Source: Epiperipatus broadwayi (Eukaryota > Onychophora > Udeonychophora > Euonychophora > Peripatidae). From it: 64,000 nucleotides of DNA. A program made the position numbers and the translations under genes. Where the stretch lies: positions 62,001-126,000 of the forward strand of contig JAQFVV010006647.1 in NCBI GenBank assembly GCA_028023455.1, given 5' to 3'. Below the pieces are notes generated by a model that worked only from the letters and a program-made list of their open reading frames with translations, was not told the DNA's origin and searched no databases. Positions 12,779 to 24,903 of the stretch are shown here, one piece after another. Every line of letters starts with the position of its first letter. The stretch's first letter is position 1.

Positions 12779-13844
12779 TAATATCATTAAAAAAAATAAA
12801 AATGTTCAAAAAATTAAATATAATTAAAAAGTTAGCACAAATGTTACTATTGAATGAAAGTGAAGTAAAAGCAGAAAGAAAACAAAAAACTTTAATCCCT
12901 AAATTTTCACTTTTTGATACTAAATATACTACTGCATAGATATGACAATAAAATTAGATATTCACCATGTATTAGCAAATCTATATCCAATACATATTGG
13001 ATTAATAATTATAATTATTAGTTACAGTTAATATTTATTTGTTTATGATACCTGAAGTTCATGCTTTAAAGACAGGAGCAGTTTATAATTATTATTAATA
13101 ATCTTTTTTAATATAGCTTTTTTTTCCTACAGTATTTTCAGTGGAGATAAGTATTATTATTAAGCTTATTTTGATTAATAATGATATACAGATTTTGAAT
13201 TGCCCTAAAAAAATAATCAAATAAACACTGTCTGGTATAATGGCGCTTTATGAAAAATAATTAACACATCTATATGTTTAATATTTATTCACATTGTTAT
13301 TTTTCTATTTTCTATTGTAAATTTCACTCACAATTATAAACCAAACTATTAGATTGTATATAAGAGCAGAAAATCTCTAATAATCGTTCTATATTATTAG
13401 GACAATTGCAATATAATTTATTCGAATTTCCTTATTTATAATTAATAAATTAATTTTTTTGCATTGCTCATGTTATTGTGTTTTTTTTTTTTTTTAATTT
13501 CTAATTAGCAGTTTTTTTATGAATCCAATAGTTTTTTGTAAATGACATCCTCTCAAGATTATTTGATTGCATTTTTTAAAACAAAACTTTATATCTGTCC
13601 TTTGCAAGTTATTTATTTTCGAATAAGACGATTAATGAGTATATGTATAAAGATTTAATGATTTAAACTATAAACATTTCAATAATTTCGTCTGCTCTTT
13701 AAAACAAAAATTCTATTTCTATTAAGCGCATGCGCATTAGGAAAATTTTTTTTGTGTGTGAACTAGGTATTGTGTTTTCGCTAGTTGGTGTTCCTTCTCC
13801 GTTTATATGCTTTCAAATTTGTGTGATTCACTTTAGCATTCAAA
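12779..13844 (+). other. Presumed promoter and 5' UTR region of the BRMS1L-like gene
   Basis: AT-rich DNA between the Gypsy remnant and the start codon. The last ~130 bp differ in composition and contain the NRF-1-type palindrome at 13726-13735, followed by a T-rich then mixed-sequence tract that is likely transcribed leader. No upstream ATG with a long frame and no convincing TATA box at a suitable distance were seen. The transcription start was not determined. Confidence 0.45.
13726..13735. promoter_or_regulatory. Palindromic NRF-1/Ewg-type site
   Basis: The sequence reads GCGCATGCGC, the core of the NRF-1 (Ewg in flies) recognition palindrome. It is striking in DNA this AT-rich, where CpG-containing decamers are rare. 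It lies 110 bp upstream of the BRMS1L-like ATG, a typical promoter-proximal position. A role in driving a housekeeping chromatin gene is inferred. Confidence 0.6.
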
Positions 13845-13974
13845 ATGCCGTCGATACAGAATGACAATAATGACAGTGATGGGGAAGAAATGGACCAAGA
13901 CAGCGCAGAAAGTGATAAAAGTACTCACGAGGAATCTGGAACCAGTTCTGGATCAGAAGACGATGATAGTTCAG
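13845..13974 (+). CDS. BRMS1L: BRMS1/BRMS1L-like SIN3-HDAC subunit, exon 1 (start)
   Basis: First coding exon of a BRMS1/BRMS1L (Sds3-like family) protein. Known members are subunits of the SIN3-histone deacetylase co-repressor complex in the nucleus. The exon encodes 43 codons plus one base. It starts MPSIQNDNND and continues with an acidic, serine-rich tail (SGSEDDDSS), like the low-complexity N-terminus of the family. The ATG is the first after the NRF-1-type site and opens the only frame that joins exon 2. The donor is TCAG/GTGACG (phase 1). Joined with exons 2-5 it gives 175 residues of a protein usually about 250-320 long; the rest lies to the right of this window. The choice of BRMS1L over BRMS1 is not firm, because invertebrates often have one gene for both. 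Confidence 0.9.
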
Positions 13975-16900
13975 GTGACGTATTTATAAAATATTACCTT
14001 TCTTATTTTAATTATTTACATTATTTGGTATTAATATGTTGATAACGTGGCACAATTTGCATTGAAAACACAGTGTTTCAAATTTTTTCTGATATTTTGT
14101 TACCTAGTTGAATTGTACTTACGAATCTCCCGCCGAGTAACGTTTTTTTTTACTACCAGCTGAATTATTGCGTTTTTTTTTTTTTATTCGTAAATATTTA
14201 TTGAGCAGGATTTTTTTTTGGCAGATTTAAACTTTTTTTTTTTTTTATGACATTACCCTTATATTTGTAACTTCAATCTTCACATATAACAGTAATAATT
14301 TTTATATGATATTTTAAAAGATATTGCATTTGAAATAACGTTCAAGAGATTTTAAGCTTTCTAAATAGCTGCTCACATATTGTTAATAGTTGTGAATTAA
14401 TAAAAAGACCGCATATGTATATTAAATTTATATTGTTTATTGATTAAGATTTTCATGAGTATATGAAAAGTGAACGTTTAATTGATTACAAAACGTGATT
14501 TGCAATGCTTGCTTAACTTATTTACCGGATCTTAATTTATTTGCTAAATTCTGGACTGTTAACTTTTTAATTAACTATTTAATGTGAAATCAAAAACTTT
14601 CGAGCTAAAATGTACTTTATTGTTGAGTAAGTAACCGGTGTGTGCGTTATATCAACCATAGCTTTAACATTAAAATTTTTATATAAATTGGTCATTATTC
14701 ATGTGTCTTCTTTTTTTTTTTTTACTCTAGTCGTTGATAAAATGTTACTTAAATTGCAAAAAAATAATGCTGTGTGTGTATGTGTTATAGTAAAAATTTC
14801 AAATCAATAATATTTCTTTTCCATTAATTAATTTGTTAATTTTTCTAAAGTCAGCATTTAGTTTTCGAAAAATTCAGTGTAAATAAACTTAAACCATAAA
14901 TAAAAACTGACCGTTTATACAATATTATTGATGTGGTATCCCTGGTTCTGTAACTTTCCTGGGTTGAAAATTTTGCCAAATTACGAATAATTCCACAATA
15001 CATTTCCTTTCTTCCCATGTCTCACCATTTCAATCTTCCTAACAGGGATTCCCAAATTATGATCTATGAACATGAATCATTGTAAAAGTAATGAAGAACT
15101 TAAATGATATTAATATTCTGTGAACATGTTATCATAAAGCAAATATATAGCTTTATAAAAATAAAAACTTTTTTTGTAGGAAACTTATTGCATTTTTCAG
15201 TTTAAAAATATTAATTGTAGCATATTAGTTTTTTATTAAAAAAACATTCTTTTGAGTCACAGAGTTTATCTTGTAATAGAATGAATATTCCATTTTTACA
15301 TCTTCATTATTTATGTTCATTTCTATCAATTCTTTAGTTTTGTTATTATAAAACATACTCATTTATTTTTATAAAAAGATTATTACAAGAAAGTCAAAAC
15401 TGCAAATTACTATCTTCAACAATCAATGGACAGATAAATGTTTTTGTACAATTGAAAGACATATGTCTTTCTGTCAAGAATTTGTGGTAATATTCAGAAA
15501 ATAATTTGAAAACATGTTATAGAACTAAATTTAGTGAAAAATACATAAAGTATAAAAGGAAATTGACAAGACAACAAATGTATTTAAAAAAAGTGTTGCA
15601 TCAAAATATAGCTTCTCAGGTTAACCTATCTACGCATTTAGCCAACACACGTACCGATATAATAATGCTGGAACTAATGCAGATACACACTCAATATGTT
15701 TTGAACATATTACTGCCACTGGGTATCCTTTCACTCTGTCATCTGTTGACATACTGTGCACTGAATGCAATGATTTTATGCAAAAAATTAGAGGCATGGC
15801 ACAAATCAAATGACAAAAATTCCATCAATAGAAAAAAATCATGCATGCCCTTTTCAAAAAAATGGTCTGCTTCCCTTAATTAAAGCTCATATTTAAATTT
15901 TTATGTAAATGAGCTTTATGCTACGACTATGACTCATAGGAGTCAAAAGTCAGCTAAGTGCACAAAATAAAACTAAGTGTAAGAAAGCTTTCCTCAATAC
16001 AATTATTTATATTTATAATTAAAGCAAGTTATCTATTTCAATTATAATTGGTCATTAAGGAAGACTAGAAATCATTAAAAAATTATTTTAGTCCTAGTTG
16101 AAGAATGGTGAAAGCATTTTTGCTAATGTAAGCTTTTAAATCAAATATTACTAAATGAATTATTTTGGATTTAGGATTAGATATGTTATTCAAAGGAAAG
16201 GCTAACTTTTTTTTCCATTTTTGTACCGATACTAGAGTAAATTGAAGATATGAACCACATTCTATATCATTTTTTTACATTTTATGTGGTAATAAAGTCA
16301 CATTTAAAAGTTGACAGACATAACAACCAAGAAAAATATTTTTATAGTTGCTTCTAAAAGATTTGGAAGAATTATAATTAAATTAAGAAAAATTAGCTAA
16401 TGTGATAGCTAATGGTGAATAATTAGTTTTTTGATTTATTAAGATCAGTTTATACATTACATGATTCTAAAAATATTTAAAAAGCAATGCAACTACACTA
16501 GTTCAGTCATCAGCAGTTATCAATTTAAATTTGGTATTCAACATTGATTTCCACTATTAATTACATTCAGAAGTTTGTATTATATTACCATCATTATAAA
16601 AGCTTTTCTAAAAATTACTTCAATTATTAAAAACCTACACGTAATTGTTAAATTGGTTTATAAATTATTTTATAATATTAAATGTTTTTATTAATATCTT
16701 ATTTTAATTGTTGCATTTACTTTTTGAATAATGTGTCTTAAAAAATTTAATTTTTCTGTTAAGAATTGTACTAAGAGTATTATTTTGTTGAAAAATACAT
16801 TAAATGAGTGTTGCTATGATTTTTTTAAAAAAATGAAAAATTGTTTATTTTTCTTGTCATACTCCATTTAAAATTGATTCCAGTGAGATTGACTTGTATT

Positions 16901-17530
16901 AAAAAGAAAGGTCATTTAAGCCTATTCTTTATTACCCAAAGACAAATAAATATTCAAATATTAAATTTTTTTCAAGAAAAATTGTCCATATTTCGCTATA
17001 CATATCTTTGCGAACAAATCTCTAAAATTAAATACCATATTTTTTATATTTAATTATAATCAAAATTAACTAACAATCTTTGCAAGACTTGTTAAGGGCA
17101 CAGATAAAATTGCTAAGGAATGAAAAAAAAAAACTTTCATTAAATAAAAAATGGGTCATTATATTTCATTTCAGTGTTTGAATTTATTTAATATATTTAA
17201 TAAATGTTAAAAAAGAAATATTTTTATTTATTTATTTTTAAATTTGACTAATGAGATTGATAAAACCTACAGAAAATTTGAAATTTTAGATAACAAACAA
17301 AAACTACTATCATTTTACTATCTATGACTCCTACTTGCCCATTAAATCTAAAACTATATGCATGATAAATTCTCTGCTAACAATTATTAATTTTTACACA
17401 CTTATTTTTTTTTTATATAATAATAAAAAACGAGTATTAATTTGTTCTCCAATTTTTTATTTCTTCATTAAAATCCATTTAAAAAAAATTCAGTGTTACT
17501 TACTTCATGTCAACTGATTTAGGTATAAAT
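13975..17530. other. Intron 1, first part: no gene recognised
   Basis: AT-rich intron sequence with long T-tracts. An open stretch at 15506-15883 (125 codons) matches nothing I know and has low-complexity composition. A string at 15044 (CAGGGATTCCCAAAT) resembles a hAT terminal repeat, but no matching opposite end was found. Confidence 0.6.
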
Positions 17531-17543
17531 ATAGCTCTGGTGG
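17531..17543. repeat. Left target-site duplication of the RTE LINE
   Basis: ATAGCTCTGGTGG, repeated exactly at 20821-20833, directly next to the GATGATGATG tail of the element. A 13-bp direct repeat at these two positions is the mark of LINE insertion by target-primed reverse transcription. Confidence 0.85.
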
Positions 17544-17867
17544 CTGCAGAAAGGAGTTTGCTATTAACTGAAAGGAGACCCTTTGATTCCTCTTGGAGGC
17601 CTTAAAGGAACCGAGCAGGACAAATTCCTAATGTCCACTCCATACGTTCTTGTCGTTGCAGCTGTTATTACTATGTGATTATTCATATAATATATGAACA
17701 TGGATGGGCTGCTCACCAACACGCATTAGCCAGCGTGGTGAGTTTATTGGTTCTTTACCTCTGAGTTTAAGATCAAGAAACATCATGGTTTTTCTTCTCA
17801 GTGCCTGATAAGGCAGAATGAATGTTTGTGTAAATGATAAATATTTTTCCAATACATATATACAATT

Positions 17868-18431
17868 ATGACAGACAAAAATAAAGCATGGCCCTTATTC
17901 CCAGGAGGCTGTAAAGTCACCAACCAAGGCAGCGGTTGGTGGCCGAAGGCAGAGGGTGCTAAGAATCCCCTGATTGCGAACCCAGGCTGCCATTTGATGA
18001 TGACTTTTTATTTAGATACTTACAACTGCAGATCACTTTCAAGTGAAGGAAGATTGCAAGAATTAGAAGAACTGTCTTATATTAAATGGGACATTATTGG
18101 ACTTTGTGAAGTTAGAAGAAAAGGTGAAGAAACAATTGATTTAAAAAGTGGACATATACTCTATTATAAAGGCACACATATTGGAAATACAAGTGGAGTA
18201 GGATTCATTATAAATAAAAAGTGGAAGAACAATATTGTGGAGATTGATGGTGTATCGGACAGAGTGGCAAGATTAGTTATACAACTTAATAGCAGATACC
18301 AAATGCAGATAATTCAGGTTTATGCCCCAACAAGTTCTCATAGTGATGAAGTAGTAGAAGATTTTTATATGGATGTACAAAAGGCTTTTGATCAGAGTAA
18401 ACAACATTTTAAAATTGTTATGGGAGACTAA
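17868..18431 (+). pseudogene. RTE LINE endonuclease domain, N-terminal part
   Basis: An ATG-started stretch of 187 codons. From about residue 50 it follows the LINE endonuclease pattern: YNCRSL near the start, then WDIIGLCEVRRKGEE with the catalytic-type glutamate, VYAPTSS, and VMGD at the end. In related elements VMGD continues as 'GDFNA'. Here about two bases are lost, so the frame hits TAA at 18429-18431 while the expected NARIG continues in another frame. Nicking the target DNA is the known role of this domain. Confidence 0.85.
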
Positions 18432-19153
18432 TGCTAGAATTGGTAGACAAATGAAAGATGAAATTGCTGTAGGTAATTTTGGTTATGGTAATAGAAATGA
18501 GAGAGGACATAGACTTGTGGAGTTTGCAGAAAAAGAAAAACTATATTATGAATTCATTTTTTGAGAAAAATGTTAAATGGAAATGGACATGGAAGCATCC
18601 AAATGAAGGTACAGCAGAATTGGATTATATTTTGACTAACAGGAAATACATATTTCAAGATTGTAATGTTCTTAATAAATTTAACACAGGAAGTGATCAT
18701 CGATTAGTAAGGTGTAAGTTACGTGTTAATGTAAAACTAGAGAGACAAAAATTATTAAGAAAAACAATATTTACAGTTGATATTCCTAATCTTCAGAAAC
18801 ATTCTAATGAATTTAAATTAGAACTTACAAATAGGTTTCAAATGTTAGGAGATTTTGAACATGATTCAGATTTGAATGAAATTAATATGAAAATAACTGA
18901 TACACTTTTAAAAACTGCAACAAAGATAGCTGGTAGAAAAAAGCAGCAATTGACTAATAAAATTTCTACTGAGACTAGAGAATTTATGAAGAAAAGAAGA
19001 AATATGAAGATATACAAAAATGATGTATTAAAAAGAATTGAATATCTTGAATTTTGTAAAATGGTATGGAAAAGAGTTGAAAATGATATAAGAAAGTATA
19101 ACTGTGAAATAGCAAGGAAAGCTGTAGAAGAAAATAAGTCTCAAGAATGTTAA
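18432..19153 (+). pseudogene. RTE LINE endonuclease C-terminus and linker, frameshifted
   Basis: Continues the endonuclease in two frames. 18433-18564 carries NARIG and ends at a TGA after YYEFIF. The frame shifts near 18555, and the second piece, to 19153, contains LDYILTN and GSDHRLV, the conserved SDH catalytic motif at the end of LINE endonucleases. A lysine-rich linker to the reverse transcriptase follows. It ends at an early TAA where another one- or two-base shift has occurred. Confidence 0.8.
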
Positions 19154-19219
19154 ATAACATTTTGGTATTGGTAGGAAATTTCTATCTGCAATAAGAAAAA
19201 AAAGATGTAATTATTACTA

Positions 19220-20814
19220 AAAAGAGAGATGACATCATGAAATTGGTAGAAGATTTTTATCAAGAATTATATAGTAGTAAAGAACAAGTACCTCCTATAT
19301 CTATTACATCTTCCGAATTGCCCAGAATTTTAAATGAAGAAGTGAGACATGCAATGAAATGTATGAAGAAATAAGGCTCCAGGAAATGATGGAATTATAA
19401 TTGATATATTAAAAGAAGCAGGTGAAAAAATAGAAACAATTTTAGCAAAGTTATATACCAAATGTCTAAATGATAAAGATGTACCGGAAGATTGGAAGAA
19501 TGCAGAAATAATATTAATATTTAAAAAAGGTGATAAAGAAGATATTAGAAATTACAGACCTATCAGCCTTTTATTAGTTTTATATAAAATTTTTACCAAG
19601 ATAATTACAACTCGTCTACAGAGAACTTTGGATTTCCACCAACCAAGAGAACAAGCTGGATTTAAAAGTGGTTTTAGTACAATAGATCATATCCAGGTAT
19701 TGAGGGAAGTCATAGAAAGGACAAATGAATATGAGTTGTCATTATGTTTTGGATTTGTAGATTATGAAAAAGCATTCGATTCTATACACATTTCTTCAGT
19801 GATTAAAGCATTGGATCATCAAGGTATAGGTCCAGGATATTGTCATATTTTAAAGAATATTTATAAAAATGCAACAGCAACAATTAGATTACATGATGAT
19901 ACTGGAAAAATCAACATTGAGAAAGGTGTAAGACAAGGTGACTCCATATCTCCAAAACTTTTTACAGCAGTGCTGCAAGAAGTATTTTGTGGATTAAAAT
20001 GGGAAACTAAAGGAGTGAAAGTAAATGGAGAGTATTTAAGTCATTTAGATTTCGCAGATGATGTAGTTGTTTTTGCAAATAATGCTTCAGAGCTGCAGGA
20101 AATGTTGCAGGAGTTAGCAGATGATAGTAGAAAAGTAGGACTAAAGATAAATGTTAAAAAGACTAAAGTAATGTTTAATCGATTTGCTCAAAATATGAAA
20201 ATAAAGATTGATTATGAAGAATTAGAAGTTAACAGTTACAAATACCTTGGTCAGATTATTAATACAGATGGAAACATAATGGAGGAAATTAATCATAGAA
20301 TTAAACTTGGTTGGAGTGCTTTTGGTAGAAATAACTTGATACTAAAAGGAAATATGCCTATATGTTTGAAAAGGATGGTTTTTAACAAATGTGTTTTACC
20401 AGTTTTTACTTATGGATCTGAGACTTGGACACTTAATAGAAGAGCAATACAGAGACTTCAGACCACTCAAAGGAGTATGGAGAGATGTATGTTGGGAGTA
20501 ACAAGAAGAGATCGAAAATGCAATGTATGGCTAAGACAACAAACAGGTGTTACTGACCTTATTGAAAAAATTAAAAGATTGAAATGGAGTTGAGCTGGAC
20601 ATATTGCTAGAAGAGATGATAATGGATGGACAATTGAAATTTTAAACTGGATTCCAAGAGATTGTAAAAGACCCAGAAAGAGACCACATGTGAGATGGAT
20701 GGATGAAATAAGAAAATGTGCAGGGGTGTTGTGGAGAAGAGAAGCTAAAGATCGGAGTAGATGGATTAAACTTGGAGAGACCTTCATCCTGCAGTGGATT
20801 GATAATGGTTGATG
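19220..20814 (+). pseudogene. RTE LINE reverse transcriptase, interrupted
   Basis: Reverse transcriptase core with recognisable motifs: a broken 'KAPGNDG' region near 19370-19390 (frameshift), RNYRPISLL, then a clean 321-codon stretch (19628-20593) with EQAGF, the motif A aspartate in DYEKAFDS, motif B RQGDSISPKLF and motif C FADD in HLDFADDVVVF. A TGA at 20591-20593 falls where relatives carry a sense codon before AGHIARR, and the same frame then runs to a final stop at 20812-20814. Functional RTE proteins read through this region, so the copy is dead. Confidence 0.9.
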
Positions 20815-20820
20815 ATGATG

Positions 20821-20833
20821 ATAGCTCTGGTGG
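20821..20833. repeat. Right target-site duplication of the RTE LINE
   Basis: Exact copy of 17531-17543. It follows the GATGATGATG tail and fixes the 3' end of the LINE at 20820. Confidence 0.85.
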
Positions 20834-21052
20834 TTTGGTGCAGGATAGTGACAAACTGGAATGTTTGAATTTCTTCTGAACTCCCAAGCAATATAGCTAT
20901 TTGATTTGTTTGGTTTATTTGAGATAAATATTATTTATCTCTACATTTTTCTTTACTTAACAGAAGAAGTTTTCACTTTATACAAGGGTATAGTACTCCA
21001 AAAAAAAAAAAAAAAAAACAACGGAATTTTGTAATAAATTGTGTACTTATTT

Positions 21053-21560
21053 TTAGGTGTTACAAATTGAATCTCCTGGACTAAACCTATTTCCACTTTT
21101 TAAAGCATTCCTGAAACTCTTGCAAAGTGATAAAATGCCTTCATTGTTTTTTTCTTCACCATTTACAAGTTCACAAAACTTTTTTCTTTTGAGGCATTTT
21201 TTTATTCGGGAGATTAGAAGAAAATTGCACGGAGCGAGATTGGGTAAATATGGCTGATGTATAAGTTGAGTTATGCTATTTTGGATTAAAAATTGTTGTA
21301 CATTCAAGGCATTTGTTATAGTGAAGTTCACACTTACTACTTTGGCACAAATCGAGACATTTTCATTTACTGCACATGCAAATGTTTCAGAACTTGTAGG
21401 TAAAATGCCTGATCATTATGAATGAATTCTGAGTGAACAATGCTGTTTGCATTAAAAAAAAAAAATCAGCATTATTTTGGACTTCATTCTTCACACTTTT
21501 GGGACTTGGTAAATTTGAACTCTTCCATTAAGCCAATCATAAACTTAAATTTTTCTCAGA
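21053..21560 (-). pseudogene. Mariner-type transposase remnant
   Basis: The minus strand of 21053-21331 ends in a block reading QPYLPNLAPCNFLL followed by RIKKCLK, the mariner signature around the third catalytic aspartate ('PPYSPDLAPCD'), but with Asn where the catalytic Asp belongs. Further upstream on that strand, around 21380-21450, IVHSEFIHNDQAFYLQVLKH matches the mariner segment 'G-[IV]-V-H-x-E-F ... F-Y-x-x-V-L'. A weaker EEFKFTKSQK-like piece lies near 21510-21560. Several stops separate the pieces. The N-terminal half is missing and no terminal repeats were found. It inserted just downstream of the LINE. Confidence 0.75.
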
Positions 21561-24500
21561 ACAGTTTGCTTGTAAGTTGTTTAATTAAAGCATTACAGCT
21601 GTTTCCCCTGCAATTTTCTCTAACAGAAAACAATTTTTCAGCCATCACAAAAATTGAATAAACAAGATCCACTGACAAAAATATTTACTACATGGTATCA
21701 TGACTTCACTTGATGACACAGGATAGGAGATTGATACAGAGATATTGCCATAAGAGATATCTAGCAATGGAAGCATGTTCTACAAAGAACATTGACCAGA
21801 GAATGATTCTTGGGGGGGGGGGGGTTGGGTAGCCCTTGTAATGTATGCAGTAATAAGATTTTGCTAGGAAAACAAATTAGTAAAAAGAGAAAATAGAAGC
21901 ATGATATTCACATTAGTTAGGCTTATTAGTTTATAAATATTTTTCTGAATACATTTTCTTTTATTTTAAAATATTTATATATTGTACTATGTTTATTATT
22001 ATTTAAATATGCATGCATTTAAGATTAAATAAAAATTGTTAAGCAAGTAAATTGTGATTTCTCAAAAATGCCAAATACCCTTTCATAAATTGTCCAGTTG
22101 ATAATTAACTGTAGTCTACCTGTATGTAAGTTACTGGTTAAATTTATTTTGACAGTGAAGCAAATATAAAAGCCAAAAATGCTATTGAAAGCATAGGTAA
22201 ATCATATGATTTGATTAATGGCAAATAATATTAGCAATTTGGAAGTATATTTTACCAACACGAATACAAATTAATTTATCATAAAATATGCTGCTTGAAA
22301 ATGTTTTCCAATTGAGAATTTGAGTGCTAGAAATGTGCACCAAATGCTCAGTATTAGTCAGAACTTGGTGGCAAACATTTACAAATTGAAGACCAATGAG
22401 CATATGAAGAGAAGAAAAAAAAGAATGTATTACCATTGTTTTTATGTGTGCATATTCTAACATTGAATAAAGCTTTTGACATATTTAATCCTTAATAATG
22501 GTCAAACATAAATTTGTCCATAATGTTGTTTTCAATAATTAATAATAGTTCCAACACAATTGATATAGTTGTTTTATTTCAATTGTGTTGGAACTATTGA
22601 CATATTTAGAAAAAAAAAAAAATTTTTTTTTATGAACATTAAAAATAATTTTTGTTCACATTTTAGTTATAAATATTTCTAAAGATATTATAACAATATC
22701 AACCTGAATGCAGCCTACATTAGTCAGGATGAAATGTCACACGAGTTAATTAAGATTTGAATGACAACTTGTGTATGTTTACGCATGTATATATAATAAA
22801 TTGCCCATGAGACTAAAAGAAAAAAATTACTGTACATTTTAATCATATTAAATGTTGTGGCAATTTATGCATAATTTAATTGATCATTTACTCTGTAATA
22901 TGAGAGTAGAAAAAATAATAATGAATGAGATTTTTTTTAAAAAAAAGAGGAAGATACTTTTGATCGCGAGATAATTTACTAATGAAGTTTAAAATAGGTA
23001 GTTCATAAATTTCAAGGTATTTTGAGATCTTTTTGGTTTTACCTGTTCTAAATTGATTTTATAAATAAAAAAATCTGGTCATCTTCTACAGCAAATTGAA
23101 CGGTGAATTCAAATTTAAGATCAAAAATTATAAATTAACAATATTTAAGAAATTAGAAATAAAAAAAGAAAACTTAGAGAAGAATTTTATACCTTTCTGC
23201 ATTGGAACGGGGTAGATAAAGAAAAGAAAACAAAAAGTTATTTCTTTTTTCGATATAAAATAATATAATATTATTACAAGCCTGTTTTAGAAGAGAACAA
23301 TGGAATATTTTTTCTCTGGGATCTGAGATTTTAGAATGGTCTACATTATGGTTGGTGCTGGCAGGAGACGAAAACATATGTGAATGGTCTACATTACAGT
23401 TTGAGTGATCGTAAATGACAAATACAGGATGGAATGATAACAGAGATATAAAAAGGGTCATTCAAAATACAGTAGGCAGTCATTCATTCTTAATGTCTTA
23501 TTTCATTCCAATGTTGATTTCCTAATTCCAAACTGCAAGCTATATGTTAAAGGAGTATTGAAGTGAACAATGCAGAGAAGAAATTTTGCCTTACTGCTAA
23601 TTGAAATTGCAACACCTATATCAGAAGCTATAGTAATGTTTTCCTATAGTAGTGGATCATTTTCCATGGAAGGCAAGGCAAAAACAAGTAACACATCAGT
23701 CGGAAGACTCTGAAAATGCAATTTAATCCAAAAAATGTCTAAGTCTGTAGAACTAGATTGCTACAGTCTGTAATATGCCAATAAAGGAAAGAAAGTGTAC
23801 TATGCAACTAAAGCCAAAGACTTAATGATATTCTACATGATATAGTCATCATGCTGCTATAACTACAATTCAAGTCTCCAGCTTGTGAGAAAAAGGAATT
23901 ACTCATCAAATGAATTTATGAAGATGACTGTAATTTTAGAAAGAAGAAAATATTTGATTATCCATGATTTAGTACTTGATATTTTTGACCAGTAAGATAT
24001 TCACACCTATTATTTGTTGTTATGTTATATTTTATATCCGCGGTGTTGTGATACTTTTATTTTATATCTACAATTGGAATCATGAGTGTAGACTTAAAAA
24101 CTGAAAATATATTAACTGCTGTGATGGGCTTGATTTTATATCTACATTTGGAATCATATGTATGTTTTGTTTTGTTAATAAATTGTTAAATTATTGTTTT
24201 GTCAATCCATTTGTTTGTTTATAACTCTATCAATCCATTTATTGACTTCAACATACATATACTAGTTTATAAATCAGTCACAACTCTGAGAACATGCAAA
24301 TGACTGGCAAATATGCTGAAGTGTTTTGGTAATAATTTGCATTGGTGATAATCATTATTGCACTAGTATTCAACTACTCTTTCTTATTGCATTGCCAAAT
24401 GTATACCATATAATACTAAATTGTCCATGCACTAGATTCAATTTTTTTTTTTTTTTTAAAGATAAATTTGAATTTAGCATCTGAGACTAGAAGATATAAA

Positions 24501-24903
24501 GTTCTGAAGAAGATTGCTGGGGCAATCAAAACTGTAAACTGTAAAAAAAGGATGGTAAATAAAGCATTGTGTAATAGTAGTAAAGTGCATGGACAATTTA
24601 ATATTATATGGTTCATTAGCATTCTAAGTAAACTTTCCCCAATGAGAAAGTTCAATACCTGGAGTTTCTTATTAGTGAAATCTAAAACAAATAAAATTTT
24701 TGGAATGCTTGTGACCATAAATCCTAATCATTATCATCACATTGAGTGATATTATCAAAATTTTGTTTTATTAGTGGAATTTTATTAACCATTCAATTTA
24801 TATTATTGATGATATTTATATTTATGTATACAAATAAAACCTCTTCTGCTCATGATTGCATCTATGAAAAGTAACTATTAGAAGTTGATCTTATATCTGC
24901 AGG
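21561..24903. other. Intron 1, middle part: no gene recognised
   Basis: AT-rich intron DNA with one notable perfect inverted repeat (22544-22598) and a G-run at 21814-21824. Around 24030-24170 a phrase including TTTTATATCTACA-TTGGAATCAT occurs twice, a small local duplication. Short open stretches (for example 22215-22463 minus and 24468-24749 plus) show no family resemblance. Confidence 0.55.
22544..22598. repeat. Perfect 20-bp inverted repeat with 15-nt loop
   Basis: AATAGTTCCAACACAATTGA at 22544-22563 and its exact reverse complement at 22579-22598. It could form a strong hairpin in RNA of intron 1 or be a relic of a tiny foldback element. No target duplication is evident. Confidence 0.8.

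Larger units (their letters stand above)
17544..20820 (+). mobile_element. Near full-length RTE-type LINE, inactive
   Basis: A 3.28-kb non-LTR retrotransposon, close to the usual 3.3 kb of RTE elements, bounded by a 13-bp target duplication. It has a ~324-bp 5' leader, then apurinic-type endonuclease and reverse transcriptase coding sequence in one order, and a very short 3' end finishing in a (TGATGA)n-like tail, all RTE features. At least four frame breaks (near 18430, 18555, 19150 and 19370) and a TGA at 20591-20593 inside the conserved C-terminal region disable it. It lies in sense orientation in intron 1 of the BRMS1L-like gene. Degraded relatives occur at 26.3-29.1 kb (inverted) and 56.5-57.1 kb. 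Confidence 0.9.

Noticed and set aside
15044-15072. hAT-like end CAGGGATTCCCAAATTATG
   Set aside because: No matching inverted end or 8-bp duplication could be found downstream.
15506-15883. 125-codon open frame in intron 1
   Set aside because: It has no true ATG at its first codon, no recognisable motifs and AT-driven composition; probably chance or very old transposon debris.
20467-21331. Minus-strand open frames across the end of the RTE LINE (20467-20887)
   Set aside because: They are antisense shadows of the LINE reverse transcriptase and 3' end. Only 21053-21331 minus has a real match (mariner).
23174-23461. 95-codon minus-strand open frame
   Set aside because: Some internal repetition (a SHMFSSPASTNHNVDHS-like piece) but no family, signal or gene context; AT-rich chance frame.
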